From: Asanoa siamensis
GTDB lineage: Bacteria; Actinomycetota; Actinomycetes; Mycobacteriales; Micromonosporaceae
Direction of reading: 5' to 3'
Length of the DNA stretch: 64,000 bases
Assembly (NCBI RefSeq): GCF_016862555.1
Contig: NZ_BONE01000039.1
Location: 16,392 to 80,391 of the forward strand
Positions 8,495 through 16,672 of the stretch are shown here, piece after piece. Within the stretch, counting starts at the first letter, position 1; each line of letters starts with the position of its first letter. The translations under genes were made by a program, and so were the position numbers. The notes beneath the pieces are model-generated. The model was not told the DNA's origin. It searched no databases and saw only the letters and a list, made by a program, of their open reading frames with translations.

Positions 8495-9310
8495 ATGGAC
8501 ACCTGGTTCCTCACGGGCGCGTCCCGTGGCCTCGGCGCCCACTGGGCCGAGGCCATCCTCGAACGCGGCGACAACCTCGCCGCCGCGGCCCGCGATGTCG
8601 CGGCACTGAAGCCACTGACCGACCGCTACGGCGACCGGGTGCTCGCGCTCGAGCTGGACGTCACCGACCGCGCCGCGGTCGACGTCGCCGTGACCACCGC
8701 CGAGCAACGCTTCGGCGGGATCGACCTGCTGGTCAACAACGCCGGCCACATGCTGGTCGGTGCGGTGGAGGAGGTCAGCGCCGAGCAGGCCCGCGCGCAG
8801 ATGGACGTCAACTACTTCGGCGCCTTGTGGACCACCCGCGCCGTGCTGCACGGCATGCGCAGCCGGCGCCGTGGCCGGATCATGCAGGTCTCCTCCCTCG
8901 GTGGCCTGATCGCCCACCCGTCTCTGGGCATCTACCAGGCGTCGAAGTGGGCCCTCGAAGCGATGAGCCAATCGTTGGCCGCCGAGGTCGCCGCGTACGA
9001 CATCCACGTCACGCTGATCGAACCGATCATGTTCCCCACCGGGCTGGCCGAATCGTCGCCCCAGGCCGCCGCGCACCCCGCGTACGCCCATGCCCGTGAA
9101 GCCCTCTACGCGGACGCGGCCCGCTCCGGGTTCGTCCCCGGCGACCCCGCCGCCACCGCCCAGGCGATCCTCGCCCTCGCCGACACGCCGAACCCGCCGC
9201 TGCGTGTGCTGTTCGGCACCCACGGACTCGAGGCGCTGCGGACCGAGTACGCGGGCCGGCTCGCGGGACTCGAGCAGTGGGACCACCTGTCCCGCCTGGC
9301 CCAGGGATGA
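8495..9310 (+). CDS. Short-chain dehydrogenase/reductase
   Basis: 271 residues. Classical SDR features are the cofactor loop TGASRGLG near residue 8, NNAGHMLVG (NNAG), the catalytic Ser in MQVSSLGG, and YQASK (YxxxK). An Arg after the second strand (AAARD) favours NADP(H). The substrate is unknown; this subfamily acts on small carbonyl compounds and is commonly induced through the neighbouring MmyB-type regulator. A ribosome site GGGAGAAT supports the ATG. It converges with the DapA-like gene, with 1 nt between stops. Confidence 0.9.
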   Translation: MDTWFLTGASRGLGAHWAEAILERGDNLAAAARDVAALKPLTDRYGDRVLALELDVTDRAAVDVAVTTAEQRFGGIDLLVNNAGHMLVGAVEEVSAEQARAQMDVNYFGALWTTRAVLHGMRSRRRGRIMQVSSLGGLIAHPSLGIYQASKWALEAMSQSLAAEVAAYDIHVTLIEPIMFPTGLAESSPQAAAHPAYAHAREALYADAARSGFVPGDPAATAQAILALADTPNPPLRVLFGTHGLEALRTEYAGRLAGLEQWDHLSRLAQG

Positions 9311-9327
9311 CCTAGGCCCGGGCCAGG
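9295..9327. terminator. Possible shared terminator at convergent stops
   Basis: CCTGGCCC (9295-9302) and GGGCCAGG (9320-9327) are perfect inverted arms spanning the stop codons of the SDR gene and the DapA-like gene. The 17-nt loop contains its own CCTAGG and GGCCC elements. It would work in both directions but lies inside the 3' coding ends. Confidence 0.4.
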
Positions 9328-10166
9328 TGGGCCAGCGCGCTGCTGATCGAATTCGGGGTGGCGGGGAGCAGCGGTGGGCGTACCGCCGGGGTGGGGATCC
9401 GGCCCTGCGCGTGCAGGACGGCCTTGACCACCGCCGGGTTGGGTTCCGCGAACAGGGCCGCGGACAGCGCGGCGAGCCGGTGGCCCAGCGGGCGGGCCCG
9501 GGGCGCGTCCCCGGCCCGCCAGGCCGCGACCAGCGCGGCGTACGAGGCCGTCGCCAGGTGGGCCGACGCGAGGATGCCGCCGTGTGCGCCCATCGCCAGC
9601 AGCGGTGAGACGAACACGTCGTCGCCGCCGAGGACGGCGAAGTCGGGGGGCACGTCGGCGAGCAGGTCCACGGTGTCGGCGTCGATGCCCGCGGCGTGCT
9701 TGATCCCCACCACGCCAGGCAGCGCGGCCAGGCGCCGCAGCGTGGCCGCGGACAACGGCTGCCCGGTGCGGTACGGCACGTGGTAGACGACCAGCGGCAC
9801 CGGCGACGCGGCCGCCAGGCGGGCGAAGTGCGCCACCACCGCCTCCTCGCCCGGGCGCAGGAACGGTGGCACGAGGCTGAGCGCCGCGGTGACCCCGGCC
9901 AGCGGCCGCACCTCCGCCTCGCTGTCGGCGCCGACCAGCAGGCCCGTGCCCGGGTGCTCCGCGTGGATCCCGGCGATCGTGTCGAGGACCTTCGCGCGCT
10001 CGTCCGGCGCCAGCGCCTGCGGCTCGCCGGTGGTGCCCAGGGCGACGAGGCCCGCCGCCCCGGCCGCCAGCACCTCGCGCGCCAGCGTGGCCAGCGCGTC
10101 GAACGCGACTCCGCCGGCCGCGTCGAACGGGGTCACCAGCGGCACGTACAAACCTGTCGGTGTCAT
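9312..10166 (-). CDS. DapA/NanA-family class I aldolase-lyase
   Basis: 284 residues, a TIM-barrel lyase. Landmarks are VPLVTPF at strand 1, GTTGEPQAL (the GTTGE substrate-carboxylate loop), Tyr in YHVPYRTG, and the Schiff-base Lys in VGIKHAAG. The family condenses or cleaves pyruvate with an aldehyde (dihydrodipicolinate synthase, N-acetylneuraminate lyase, sugar-acid aldolases). Housekeeping DapA is usually with dapB in actinobacteria, so a catabolic aldolase role under the divergent LysR regulator seems more likely. A CAGGCT box 7 nt before the ATG suggests leaderless expression. Confidence 0.85.
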   Translation of the reverse strand: MTPTGLYVPLVTPFDAAGGVAFDALATLAREVLAAGAAGLVALGTTGEPQALAPDERAKVLDTIAGIHAEHPGTGLLVGADSEAEVRPLAGVTAALSLVPPFLRPGEEAVVAHFARLAAASPVPLVVYHVPYRTGQPLSAATLRRLAALPGVVGIKHAAGIDADTVDLLADVPPDFAVLGGDDVFVSPLLAMGAHGGILASAHLATASYAALVAAWRAGDAPRARPLGHRLAALSAALFAEPNPAVVKAVLHAQGRIPTPAVRPPLLPATPNSISSALAHLARA

Positions 10167-10238
10167 GGTTTCGAGCCTGACGGCCGTTGACCGTGAAGCA
10201 CCAGTTCCGGTTCCTCAACGGTTACGTAAGCTGAGCTG
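10167..10238. promoter_or_regulatory. Divergent promoter with LysR-type inverted repeat
   Basis: CCGTTGA (10184-10190) and TCAACGG (10215-10221) are perfect inverted arms between the DapA-like and LysR genes and are the best candidate regulator binding site. TAAGCT (10227-10232) lies 6 nt before the LysR ATG, as a leaderless -10; CAGGCT serves the other strand. Confidence 0.5.
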
Positions 10239-11132
10239 ATGCTTGACGTCCGCCGCCTGCGGCTGTTGCGTGACCTCGCCCGGCTCGGCACGATCGCGGC
10301 CGTCTCGGAGGCGCACACCTACACGCCGTCCGCGGTGTCGCAGCAACTCGCGGCGTTGCAGCGGGAGGCCGGCGTGCGGTTGCTGGAGCGGGCCGGCCGC
10401 CGGGTCGCGCTCACCCCGACCGGAGAGGCCCTCGTCCGGCACGCCGAGGTGGTGCTCGCCGCGCTCGAGGCCGCCGACGCCACGCTCGCCGCCGCCCGGG
10501 GCGGGCTGTCCGGGACCGTACGCATCGGCGCGTACCCGAGTGCCGTGCGCACGTTGCTGCCGACCGCGCTCGTCGCCCTCGCCCGCTCGCATCCGGGGCT
10601 CCATCTGATGGTCACCGAGCTCGACCCGGTCGATGTGCCCGACGCGCTGCGCGGCCGCCGCCTCGACGTGGCTTTGCTGCACGACTACGACATCGTGCCG
10701 GTCGAGCCGGACCCGGCGCTCGACTCGACGCCGCTGCTCGACGAGACGGTCTATCTGGCGCTGCCGGCGACCCACGCGTACGACGGCGCCGACCCGCTGC
10801 GGTCGGCGCGCACCGCCGCCTGGATCGTCGGCACTCCTGGCACGCTCTGCCACACGGTCGCCCTGCACGCGTGCGAGCTGGCCGGTTTCCGGCCTGAGGT
10901 GCACCACCACGCCGACGACTTCGCCGCCGTGCTCGCCCTCGTCGCCGCGGGCCACGGTGTCGGCCTGGTGCCGCAGCTCGCGGTCGGCCAGCCACCGCCG
11001 GGTGTCGAGCTGGTGCCGTTGACCGTCCGGCGGCGCACGAGGGTCGCCTTCCGGCGCGGCTCGGGTGACCACCCCGCGGTCGCGGCCTGCGTCAGGGCGC
11101 TGGGGGCCGCGGCCGCGGCGGTGTTCGCCTGA
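10239..11132 (+). CDS. LysR-type transcriptional regulator
   Basis: 297 residues. The N-terminal winged HTH is typical: LDVRRLRLLRDLARLGTIAA, then TPSAVSQQLAALQREAGVRL. A helical linker and a periplasmic-binding-like effector domain (about 90-295) follow. It is divergent from the DapA-like lyase and likely activates it in response to a related metabolite, by the usual LysR logic. The start is supported by a TAAGCT -10 six nt upstream. Confidence 0.9.
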   Translation: MLDVRRLRLLRDLARLGTIAAVSEAHTYTPSAVSQQLAALQREAGVRLLERAGRRVALTPTGEALVRHAEVVLAALEAADATLAAARGGLSGTVRIGAYPSAVRTLLPTALVALARSHPGLHLMVTELDPVDVPDALRGRRLDVALLHDYDIVPVEPDPALDSTPLLDETVYLALPATHAYDGADPLRSARTAAWIVGTPGTLCHTVALHACELAGFRPEVHHHADDFAAVLALVAAGHGVGLVPQLAVGQPPPGVELVPLTVRRRTRVAFRRGSGDHPAVAACVRALGAAAAAVFA

Positions 11133-11165
11133 CTGACGCTTGCCGTCGATCTCTACGATGCGGCC

Positions 11166-11577
11166 ATGTCGACGTGGATCCGGCCGTACGGCGGCGATTC
11201 GCACCTCGCCGCCGGACGGGTGGCCCTTCGTCGTCGCCTTCGTGCTGACCTTCGAGGTCGTCCTCTGGCGGACGGTGCTCGTCGGCGTCTACGTCAGCGA
11301 GCGCGGCGTCAAGATCCGTCATGTCACGCGTACCCGCGTCGTGCCCTGGAACCGGGTGACGCGGGTCTGGGCGGGCCAGGCGGCCGGCTTCGACGCCTGG
11401 CAGATCTGGGTGTCCACAAGCGACCCCGACCGCGACGTCGAGACGCCGATCTGGCGCCGGCAGGCCTGGACGTGGCGCCGCCACTGGACCCTGCACCGCA
11501 ACCGGGTCTACCTGTCGCCCGACGAGTTCGCCGCCACGCTGGCCGCGCTCCGCTCTGGACAGGCGGTGTCACCATGA
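11166..11577 (+). pseudogene. PH-like membrane protein gene with a 1-nt frameshift
   Basis: From ATG 11166 the frame reads MSTWIRPYGGDSHLAAGRVA with strong G/C third positions. A TACGAT box 6 nt before the ATG supports a leaderless start. At the CCC run 11224-11226 the codon signature moves to another frame that continues FVVAFVLTFEVVLWRTVLVG, GVKIRHVTRTRVVPW and on to the stop at 11577. Removing one C joins both into a single protein of about 136 residues with one membrane helix and a bacterial PH-like domain. The cause may be a real mutation or a sequencing error. The alternative start at 11158 gives an implausible N-terminus. Confidence 0.6.
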
Positions 11578-11602
11578 CGGTCCACTGTGCGGGGAGCGCG
11601 AC

Positions 11603-12319
11603 ATGCAGATCATCGAAGTCACGGATCTCGCCGTACGCTCGGCCGTCATCCGACTGCGGCGCCAGGGATCGGCGCTCCAGTTCGTGCTCTACCCGATGAT
11701 CCACATGGCCAAGCCGACGTTCTACGCGGCGGTGGCCAAGCGGCTGCGGACGGCCGACATCGTCGTGGCGGAGGGCGTCGGCGGCGCGGGCGGCGGGAAG
11801 CATTCGGTGCTGGTCGGCGCGTTGACGCTCAGCTACACGGTGCTGCGCTTCAACCGCCGGGCGCAGTTGGTGCGGCAGGACATCGACTACCAGGCACTCG
11901 GGGTGCCGGTGGTCCGGCCGGACGTGACCGCGGACGAGTTCGCGGCGGGGTGGCGCCGGATTCCGCTGGCCTTCAGGCTGACGATGTGGGCGGTGCTCCC
12001 GCTGGTGCTGATCACCCGGCTGTTCGGCGGCACGCGGGCGATCTGGTCGCATTCGATGGAGACCAACGACCTGCCCCTGACCCACCAGGAGGAGGAGGAC
12101 AACGACCTGCCGGAGGCGCTGGAGGCGGCGTTCCTCGGCTCACGCGACGAACGCTTGGTGGCGGCACTCTGCCGCCTGCACGAGCAACGCGGCGACGACC
12201 CGATCGAGGTAGCGGTCGTCTACGGCGCGGGCCACACACCGGCGATCGTCCACGGCCTGATCCAGAGGTACGGCTACCGCCCACGAGCCGCCGACTGGCT
12301 GACGATCGCGGACCTGTGA
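11603..12319 (+). CDS. TraB/PrgY-GumN-like protein
   Basis: 238 residues with GGGAGCGAC before the ATG. Features are LYPMIHMAKPTFYAAVAKRL, ADIVVAEGVGGAGGG and a C-terminal VVYGAGHTPAIVHGL, the paired histidine/Glu motifs of the TraB/TIKI (EreA-ChaN-like) hydrolase superfamily. A hydrophobic segment around 125-145 may associate with the membrane. Members in animals (TIKI) are metalloproteases; bacterial roles are mostly unknown, so no substrate is proposed. A GTG overlapping its stop starts the GrpB remnant, suggesting a former operon. Confidence 0.65.
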   Translation: MQIIEVTDLAVRSAVIRLRRQGSALQFVLYPMIHMAKPTFYAAVAKRLRTADIVVAEGVGGAGGGKHSVLVGALTLSYTVLRFNRRAQLVRQDIDYQALGVPVVRPDVTADEFAAGWRRIPLAFRLTMWAVLPLVLITRLFGGTRAIWSHSMETNDLPLTHQEEEDNDLPEALEAAFLGSRDERLVAALCRLHEQRGDDPIEVAVVYGAGHTPAIVHGLIQRYGYRPRAADWLTIADL

Positions 12320-12449
12320 ACCGCCGGGACCCGATCAGAATCGTCGCATACGATCCACAGTGGCCGGTCATCTGCGCGGTCGTGCGATCCCGAATCGAGG
12401 CGGCCATCGGCCCCGCCCAGCGGGCCCGATCGACCACATCGGCATTGCG
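12316..12449 (+). pseudogene. GrpB-family gene remnant
   Basis: A GTG overlapping the previous stop (GTGA) begins DPIRIVAYDPQWPVICAVV, then RSRIEAAIG, which matches the N-terminus of GrpB-family (UPF0157, nucleotidyltransferase-like) proteins. After IGP the matching continues only in the -1 frame as GPIDHIGIAD, where intact proteins have a segment like RIDHVGSTAVPG. Similarity stops at about 12449, where the tandem repeat array begins. So about a quarter of the gene survives, frameshifted and truncated. It is recognised from motif memory only. Confidence 0.5.
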
Positions 12450-12930
12450 GACCGGGAGCTGGCGCGGGCCCGTTGCCGTGACCGTAACCCGGCGGCGGGC
12501 TCGTCTGGCGCGCGCACGTCAGCACGCCTTGCGGCCTGGGAGCCGGCGGGCTCACTCGGCAGGTCCGCGCGGACCCGCCGCCGTGACCGCAACCGGCGGC
12601 GGGCTCGTCTAGCGCGCGCACGTCAGCACGGCTTGCGGACCGGGAGTCGACGGGCCCATTCTCCGCAGATCTGCGCCAGCCCGTCGCCGCGTCCGCAGCC
12701 GGCGGCGGGTGCGTCTGGTGGGCCCGCGCCAGCAGGTCTTGCCGACACGGAGCCGGCAGGTCGTTGGGCGCAGGTCCGCGCGAGCCCGCCACCGCGACCG
12801 CGATAGCCGGCGGGCTCGTCCGGCGCGCCCACACCAGCAGGTCTTGCGCACCGGGAGCCGGCGCGCTCGTCCGGCACAGGTCCGCGCGACCCGCCGCCCC
12901 GACCGCGCAGCCGCCGGCGCGGAGTCGTCC
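12450..12930. repeat. Degenerate tandem array of ~105-bp units
   Basis: Units begin near GACCGGGAGCCGGCGGGCTC and end with a CAGCAGGTCTTGCG-like string. Starts are at about 12450, 12534, 12638, 12744 and 12849, giving lengths of 84, 104, 106 and 105 bp plus a partial fifth. Units share GGTCCGCGCGAGCCCGCC and GGCGGGCTCGTCTGGCGCGC cores but have diverged. Open frames through it are low-complexity Arg/Ala/Pro text without plausible proteins. The array fills the 0.5 kb between the GrpB remnant and the UvrA-like gene; I see no gene in it. Confidence 0.7.
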
Positions 12931-12954
12931 AGTGCGAGCCCGCCGCCCGCGCGG

Positions 12955-15321
12955 CTAGCCCACGTATTCCGCCAGATGCTTGCCCGTCAACGTCGACTTC
13001 GCCGCCACCAGGTCGGCCGGAGTGCCCTCGAAGACGATCTGGCCGCCGTCGTGGCCGGCGCCCGGGCCCAGGTCGATGATCCAGTCCGCGTGGGCCATGA
13101 CGGCCTGGTGGTGTTCGATGACGATGACCGACTTGCCCGTGTCGACCAGGCGGTCGAGGAGGCCCAGCAACTGTTCCACGTCGGCCAGGTGCAGGCCCGT
13201 CGTCGGCTCGTCGAGGATGTAGACCCCGCCCTTCTCGCCCATGCGGGTCGCCAGCTTCAGGCGCTGCCTTTCACCGCCCGAGAGGGTCGTCAGCGGCTGG
13301 CCCAGCGTCAGGTAGCCGAGACCCACGTCGGCCAGGCGTGACAGGATCTGGTGCGCCGCCGGGGTTTTCGCGTCGCCCGACCCGAAGAACTCCTCGGCCT
13401 CCGTCACCGACATCGCCAGCACCTCGCTGATGTCGCGGCCGCCCAGGTGGTAGTCGAGCACCGACGCGTCGAAGCGCTTGCCCTCGCAGTCTTCGCACGT
13501 TGTCGCGACGCCCGCCATCATGCCCAGGTCGGTGTAGATGACGCCCGCGCCGTTGCAGGTGGGGCAGGCGCCCTCCGAGTTGGCGCTGAACAGCGCCGGC
13601 TTCACCCCGTTGGCCTTCGCGAAAGCCTTGCGGATCGGCTCCAGCAGGCCCGTGTAGGTCGCCGGGTTGCTCCGCCGCGAACCGCGGATCGCACCCTGGT
13701 CGACCGTCACCACGCCCTCGCGGTCGGCGACCGAGCCGTGCACCAGGGAGCTCTTGCCCGAACCCGCCACGCCGGTCAGGACGACGAGCACGCCGAGCGG
13801 GATGTCGACGTCGACGTCCCGCAGGTTGTGCAGGTTGGCACCGCGCACCTCTAGCGCGCCCGACGGCTTGCGTACCGACGGCTTCAGGGATGCCCGGTCG
13901 TCGAGGTGGCGGCCGGTCAGCGTGCCGCTCGCGCGCAGGCCGTCGACCGTGCCCTCGAAGACGACCTCGCCGCCCGCGGTGCCGGCGCCCGGCCCCAGGT
14001 CGACGACGTGGTCGGCGATCGCGATCGCCTCGGGCTTGTGCTCGACGACGAGCACCGTGTTGCCCTTGTCGCGCAGCTGCACCAGCAGGCCGTTCATCCG
14101 GGCGATGTCGTGCGGGTGCAGGCCGATCGTGGGCTCGTCGAAGACGTAGGTCACGTCGGTCAGCGACGAACCCAGGTGCCGGATCATCTTGGTGCGCTGC
14201 GCCTCGCCGCCCGAGAGCGTGCCCGACGGCCGGTCGAGCGACAGGTAGCCCAGCCCGATCTCGGCGAACGAGTCGAGCAGGTGCTGCAACCCGCTCAGCA
14301 GCGGGGCCACGGAGGGGTCGTCGATGCCGCGTACCCAGGAGGCCAGGTCGCTGATCTGCATCGACGAGATGTCGGCGATGTTCTTGCCCTTGATCTTCGA
14401 CGACCGCGCCTCGGCGGCCAGCCGGGTGCCCGCGCAGTCGGGGCAGATCGTGAACGTGACGGCCCGCTCGACGAACGCGCGGATGTGCGGCTGCAGCGCG
14501 TCGACGTCCTTGGAGAGCATCGACTTCTGGATCTTGGGGATCAGGCCTTCGTACGTCAGGTTGATGCCCTCGACCTTGATCTTGGTCGGTTCCTTGTGCA
14601 GCAGGTCGTGCAGCTCCCGCTTGTTGTATTTGGAGATCGGCTTGTCGGCGTCGAAGAAGCCGCTGCCGCGGAAGATCCGGCCGTACCACCCGTCCATGCT
14701 GTAGCCGGGCACCGTCAGCGCGCCCTCGTTGAGCGACTTGCTGGCGTCATAGAGCTGGGTCAGGTCCATGTCGTTGACCGAGCCCATGCCCTCGCACCGC
14801 GGGCACATGCCGCCCAACCGGTTGAAGGTCGCCTTCTCGGCCTTGGTCTTGCCGCCGCGCTCGACCGTGATCGCGCCGCTGGCCCGCACCGACGGCACGT
14901 TGAACGAGAACGCGTTGGGTGGCCCGATGTGCGGCTGGCCCAGCCGGCTGAACAGGATGCGCAGCATGGCGTTGGCGTCGGTGGCGGTGCCGACCGTGGA
15001 GCGGGGGTTCGCGCCCATCCGCTCCTGGTCGACGATGATCGCCGTGGTCAGGCCGTCGAGGAGGTCGACCTCCGGCCGCGCGAGCGTCGGCATGAAACCC
15101 TGCACGAACGCGCTGTAGGTCTCGTTGATCATCCGCTGCGACTCGGCGGCGATCGTGTCGAAGACCAGCGAGCTCTTGCCCGAGCCGGACACGCCGGTGA
15201 AGACCGTCAGGCGGCGCTTCGGGATCTCGACGCTGACGTCCTTGAGGTTGTTCTCGCGGGCGCCTTGCACACGAATCAGGTCGTGGCTGTCGGCGAGGTG
15301 CGTCGAGGCGGTCTTGCTCAT
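12955..15321 (-). CDS. Short UvrA-like ABC ATPase
   Basis: 788 residues from ATG 15321 (GGAG upstream); upstream in-frame sequence is not protein-like. There are two ABC cassettes: GVSGSGKSSL and GVAGSGKSSL (Walker A), LSGGEAQR and LSGGERQR (signatures), FDEPT and LDEPT (Walker B). Zinc-finger cysteine pairs appear as CPRCEGMG, CPDCAGTR, CPTCNGAG and CEDCEGK. Canonical UvrA is about 950 residues; this shorter class (UvrA2/DrrC-like) often lacks the UvrB-binding region and is linked to tolerance of DNA-binding drugs. It is likely a DNA-binding ATPase, not the housekeeping nucleotide-excision protein. Confidence 0.85.
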   Translation of the reverse strand: MSKTASTHLADSHDLIRVQGARENNLKDVSVEIPKRRLTVFTGVSGSGKSSLVFDTIAAESQRMINETYSAFVQGFMPTLARPEVDLLDGLTTAIIVDQERMGANPRSTVGTATDANAMLRILFSRLGQPHIGPPNAFSFNVPSVRASGAITVERGGKTKAEKATFNRLGGMCPRCEGMGSVNDMDLTQLYDASKSLNEGALTVPGYSMDGWYGRIFRGSGFFDADKPISKYNKRELHDLLHKEPTKIKVEGINLTYEGLIPKIQKSMLSKDVDALQPHIRAFVERAVTFTICPDCAGTRLAAEARSSKIKGKNIADISSMQISDLASWVRGIDDPSVAPLLSGLQHLLDSFAEIGLGYLSLDRPSGTLSGGEAQRTKMIRHLGSSLTDVTYVFDEPTIGLHPHDIARMNGLLVQLRDKGNTVLVVEHKPEAIAIADHVVDLGPGAGTAGGEVVFEGTVDGLRASGTLTGRHLDDRASLKPSVRKPSGALEVRGANLHNLRDVDVDIPLGVLVVLTGVAGSGKSSLVHGSVADREGVVTVDQGAIRGSRRSNPATYTGLLEPIRKAFAKANGVKPALFSANSEGACPTCNGAGVIYTDLGMMAGVATTCEDCEGKRFDASVLDYHLGGRDISEVLAMSVTEAEEFFGSGDAKTPAAHQILSRLADVGLGYLTLGQPLTTLSGGERQRLKLATRMGEKGGVYILDEPTTGLHLADVEQLLGLLDRLVDTGKSVIVIEHHQAVMAHADWIIDLGPGAGHDGGQIVFEGTPADLVAAKSTLTGKHLAEYVG

Positions 15322-15403
15322 CGGTGCTCCATCCGTTTCGGCGGGAATTCGCTGCGTACGGGCAGGGTTTGGCCATGCTACGCGGCCGGTACGACGTTTC
15401 CGC

Positions 15404-15814
15404 TCAGCGGACCTCGTTGATCCGCACCTGGTTGCCGGCGGGGTCACGGAAGGCGCAGTCGCGTACGCCCCATGGCTGGTCGGTCGGCTCCTGGGCCACC
15501 TCGGCGCCCGCGTCGCGGATCTTCGCGAAGGTGGCGTCGAGGTCGGCGGTCGCCAGCACGATGCTGGCGTAGCTGCCCTTGGCCATCATCTCGCCGATGA
15601 TCCGGCGCTCGTCGTCGGTCGTGCTCGGGTCCACGGCGGGCGGCGTCAGCACGATCGCGGTGCCGGCCGGGTCGGTCGGGCCCACGGTGATCCACCGCAT
15701 GGTGCCCTGCCCGACGTCGTTGTGCACCGTGAAGCCGAGGGCGTCGCGGTAGAAGGCCAGAGACTTTTCGGGATCGGTGTGCGGGAGAAATGTCCAGCGA
15801 ATGGTGAGTTCCAT
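15404..15814 (-). CDS. VOC-family (glyoxalase-like) protein
   Basis: 136 residues from ATG 15814. It consists of two beta-alpha-beta-beta-beta modules: IRWTFLPHTDPEKSLAFYRD at the start and DLDATFAKIRDAGAEV, QEPTDQPWGVRDCAFRDPAG and NQVRINEV at the end. The C-terminal strand pattern matches the bleomycin-resistance/dioxygenase branch of the vicinal oxygen chelate superfamily. The metal ligands and substrate cannot be fixed from sequence alone. It lies downstream of no obvious partner and starts 87 nt from the divergent methyltransferase. Confidence 0.8.
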   Translation of the reverse strand: MELTIRWTFLPHTDPEKSLAFYRDALGFTVHNDVGQGTMRWITVGPTDPAGTAIVLTPPAVDPSTTDDERRIIGEMMAKGSYASIVLATADLDATFAKIRDAGAEVAQEPTDQPWGVRDCAFRDPAGNQVRINEVR

Positions 15815-15901
15815 GGGTACGACGCTAGGTCCGCGCCCACCCGCCGTGCTTCTCGATTCCTGACCGGTCCGCGCGCCCCTATGCTGACCCCGGGAGGCGA
15901 T

Positions 15902-16672
15902 ATGACGGGCGTCGATGAGAACCTCTTGAATACGAGCGTCCCGCACTCGGCGCGGCTGTGGAACTACCTGCTGGGCGGCACCGACAACTTCCCGGCCGAC
16001 CGGGCGGCGGCCGAGCAGGTGCTCGCCTTCCTGCCCGAACTCGTCCAATCGGCGCGGTTCAACCGGCAGTTCCTCGGCCGGGCGGTCCGGCACCTGGCCG
16101 GCCCGGCGGGCGTCCGCCAGTTCCTCGATCTCGGCGCCGGGCTGCCGACGGCCGACAACACCCACCAGGTGGCGCCGGACGCGCGGGTCGTCTACGTCGA
16201 CAACGACCCGCTGGTGCTCGTCCACGCGCGGGCGCTGCTGACCGGCTCGACCGCCTACGTGGAGGCGGACGTCCGGGACCCGTCGGCCGTCCTCGCTGCC
16301 GCCGCCCGCACCCTCGACCTCGACCGCCCGGTGGCGATCATGCTGCTCGGCATCCTCAACTTCGTCACCGACGACGACCAGGCCCGCGACATCGTCGCGA
16401 CGTTGACGGCGGCGGTGCCGGCGGGCAGCTACCTGGTGATCTCGCACCCGACGCGCGAGGTCAACCCGGAGGCGGTCGACCGCGCGGTCGCGATGTGGAA
16501 CGACGGCGGCGCGGCCCCGATGACGGTCCGCGACCCGGCGACGATCGCCCGCTTCTTCGACGGCTGGGACCTGCTCGAGCCGGGCCTGGTCACCTGCTCG
16601 CGGTGGCGCCCGGACGGCAACGACACGACCCCGACCTCCGAGTACGCGGCCGTCGCGCGCAAGCCCTCGTGA
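15902..16672 (+). CDS. SAM-dependent methyltransferase, DUF574 family
   Basis: 256 residues; ATG 15902 is preceded by GGGAGG at proper spacing. It opens with SVPHSARLWNYLLGGTDNFP, diagnostic of the actinobacterial S-adenosyl methyltransferase family PF04672 (DUF574). FLDLGAGLPTADNTHQ is the SAM-binding glycine motif, and VVYVDNDPLVLVHARALL the acidic loop. These proteins are abundant in Streptomyces and relatives and their substrates are mostly unknown. The stop overlaps the next gene's GTG (GTGA), so the two are translationally coupled. Confidence 0.88.
   Translation: MTGVDENLLNTSVPHSARLWNYLLGGTDNFPADRAAAEQVLAFLPELVQSARFNRQFLGRAVRHLAGPAGVRQFLDLGAGLPTADNTHQVAPDARVVYVDNDPLVLVHARALLTGSTAYVEADVRDPSAVLAAAARTLDLDRPVAIMLLGILNFVTDDDQARDIVATLTAAVPAGSYLVISHPTREVNPEAVDRAVAMWNDGGAAPMTVRDPATIARFFDGWDLLEPGLVTCSRWRPDGNDTTPTSEYAAVARKPS

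Noticed and set aside
11140..11160. Start codons at 11140 or 11158 for the PH-like gene
   Set aside because: They give MRPCRRGSGRTAAIRTS-type text with poor third-position G/C; the frame from 11166 has a leaderless promoter and sensible protein until the frameshift.
12450..12930. Repeat array considered as a CRISPR locus
   Set aside because: Units of about 105 bp are contiguous and diverged, with no identical short repeats, no spacers and no cas genes.
12360..12955. Open frames on both strands through the repeat array
   Set aside because: They are Arg/Ala/Pro/Gly-rich, repeat with the array, and have no ribosome site or leaderless box; treated as non-coding.
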